Assembly (NCBI RefSeq): GCF_050753345.1
Contig: NZ_JBLZFX010000003.1
Coordinates: 62,001-126,000 of the forward strand
DNA: 64,000 nt
Direction of reading: 5' to 3'
From: Alkalinema pantanalense
GTDB lineage: Bacteria > Cyanobacteriota > Cyanobacteriia > Leptolyngbyales > Leptolyngbyaceae
A program made the position numbers and the translations under genes. Every line of letters starts with the position of its first letter. The stretch's first letter is position 1. Positions 63,101 to 64,000 of this stretch are shown here, one piece after another. The notes under the pieces were generated by a model that worked only from the letters and a program-made list of their open reading frames with translations, ran no database searches and was not told where the DNA came from.

Positions 63101-63452
63101 AGGAACTCCAGATGCAAGATTATGTATTATTTGATGCAACTGTCTTTGTTGTTACTGTAGCAATCCCATCAAAGAAAAAAGACTGGCTCCCAAGAAAAGT
63201 AATTAAAAACTTATGATTCATAGCATGCTTCAGACAGTGCACCAGGTTTAAGCATTAAGAAATCCTGACATTTTGGCCCTCGTCTCGATTGTGACCATAA
63301 GTCTCCTCAGGAACTCAAAAAATGACTACACAATCTGAGGAACATTAGGCTATATTGGGTTCCCATATCAACCTTCACACTATCGGTAGTGTATTGCTGG
63401 GAATCACCAAGCATTTGTACTACTATATTGATCTGTCCTCAGGAGTCCCCAC
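63101..63452. other. intergenic region between divergent secreted-protein and nrdJ genes
   Basis: 352 bases. The palindrome TCCTCAGGA occurs twice, near 63304 and 63435, the second overlapping the nrdJ ribosome-binding site. No cobalamin-riboswitch core was recognised. Confidence 0.45.
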
Positions 63453-64000
63453 ATGGTTCAAGACATTGAGCGCTCCAGACCTCAAAGCAGTCTGGGTGAC
63501 GTAGATGCTGGAGTAGATGCATCAGTACAGTTGAACGGGCAATTCCCGGCGTCTGCCCCCGCTGCCAACCCCGTGTTTTATCGCACCTACAGCCGCAAAC
63601 TCAGCGAAACTCGTCGCGAGTCTTGGGCAGAGGTCACCACCCGTACCCTTCAGGGGCTGGTCGAACTGGGTCGATTCACACCCGAAGAAACGGCGATCGT
63701 CGATCGGATGCAGCAACAGCTTAAATGCCTGCCCTCGGGGCGCTGGCTGTGGGTAGGCGGAACCGAGTGGATCAGGCGGCAGGAAAATTTCTCTGGAGCC
63801 TACAATTGCACATCTACAAATGTGATCGACTGGCCAGCCTTTGGGCTGATGATGGATTTGGCCATGATGGGCTGCGGGACAGGCGCAATTCTGGAACCGA
63901 AGTACACCGATCGCTTACCGGCCATCCGCAACCGTTTAACCGTGAAATTAGGTTGGGGTATTGGCACTGTTTCAGCCGATGAGCGCCAACAGAAAACCGT
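63453..64000 (+). CDS. nrdJ: Adenosylcobalamin-dependent ribonucleotide reductase, 3' end outside window
   Basis: The first 182 codons of a class II ribonucleotide reductase, running off the right edge with no stop. The N-terminal landmarks match the monomeric ribonucleoside-triphosphate type: FYRTYSRKLSETRRESWAEV, LPSGRWLWVGGTEW and FSGAYNCTSTNV, the last including the first redox Cys. AGGAG lies eight bases before the ATG. Cyanobacterial nrdJ genes often carry inteins further downstream, which this window cannot show. Confidence 0.9.
   Translation, partial: MVQDIERSRPQSSLGDVDAGVDASVQLNGQFPASAPAANPVFYRTYSRKLSETRRESWAEVTTRTLQGLVELGRFTPEETAIVDRMQQQLKCLPSGRWLWVGGTEWIRRQENFSGAYNCTSTNVIDWPAFGLMMDLAMMGCGTGAILEPKYTDRLPAIRNRLTVKLGWGIGTVSADERQQKT

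Noticed and set aside
63140..63452. Possible cobalamin riboswitch ahead of nrdJ
   Set aside because: No B12-box or conserved core was recognised; the region contains only short palindromes.
1..64000. Insertion sequences or prophage
   Set aside because: No transposase, integrase or phage structural gene was seen; the only repeat elements are short palindromic or tandem units.

Overview
The window comes from a cyanobacterial chromosome, probably a filamentous Leptolyngbya-like lineage, although the genus cannot be fixed from sequence alone. The evidence is the NDH-1 subunits NdhF1 and NdhD1, phycobilisome-like and V4R proteins beside a Ser/Thr kinase, a SigG-type sigma factor, cyanobacterial-type conserved proteins, and a very high density of GATCG-containing HIP1-like octamers (GCGATCGC) inside and between genes. 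I saw no rRNA, CRISPR array, prophage or intact insertion sequence. It reads as ordinary chromosome with one tRNA gene and one giant accessory-type gene.

Layout. 1-3.2 kb: the 3' part of a cell-wall amidase, a VanW-family gene and a NUDIX hydrolase. 3.5-15.4 kb: a 3,360-residue Ca-binding protein (DUF4347, EF-hand-like loops, RTX repeats, six FG-GAP-like repeats, more RTX) followed by an outer-membrane beta-barrel protein. 15.5-19 kb: a gamma-glutamylcyclotransferase-like gene, a SigG-like sigma/anti-sigma pair, a small membrane protein and an L,D-transpeptidase. 19.2-23.8 kb: a cluster resembling the Synechocystis slr0144-slr0152 photosystem II assembly (Pap) operon, with two phycobiliprotein-like proteins, two V4R proteins, a small NWEG-repeat protein and a kinase, but without the ferredoxin genes. 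23.9-29.4 kb: an NnrU/Z-ISO-like protein, a thioredoxin, ndhF1 and ndhD1.

30-46.9 kb: a REC-GAF response regulator, cysteine synthase, a DUF4388 protein, a YgfZ-like protein, fmt, a sensor kinase, a small family of palindromic repeats, der, an aldose epimerase, a site-2 protease, a PIN-like membrane protein, a REC-GAF-PP2C phosphatase with an RsbW-like kinase, and an HTH protein. 47-57 kb: a Tat-exported ferritin-like protein, an MFS transporter, an ECF sigma/cupin anti-sigma pair, purN, tRNA-Cys, a DUF1688 protein, an AI-2E-family permease, a stand-alone M41-like metallopeptidase and a VanY-type carboxypeptidase. 57-64 kb: a glycosyltransferase, an RRM protein, cysE, small conserved proteins, a PPOX flavoprotein and the start of nrdJ.

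Themes. Envelope maintenance recurs: amidase, L,D-transpeptidase, VanY, VanW, glycosyltransferase. Three regulatory switches lie close together: two sigma/anti-sigma pairs and one PP2C/RsbW partner switch. Both enzymes of cysteine synthesis are present, and the CysE tail keeps the terminal Gly-Ile needed to dock on CysK. The two strongest leads are the Pap-like cluster, in which one phycobiliprotein-like subunit keeps the bilin-attachment Cys and the other has lost it, and the giant protein, which stacks several types of Ca-binding repeat.
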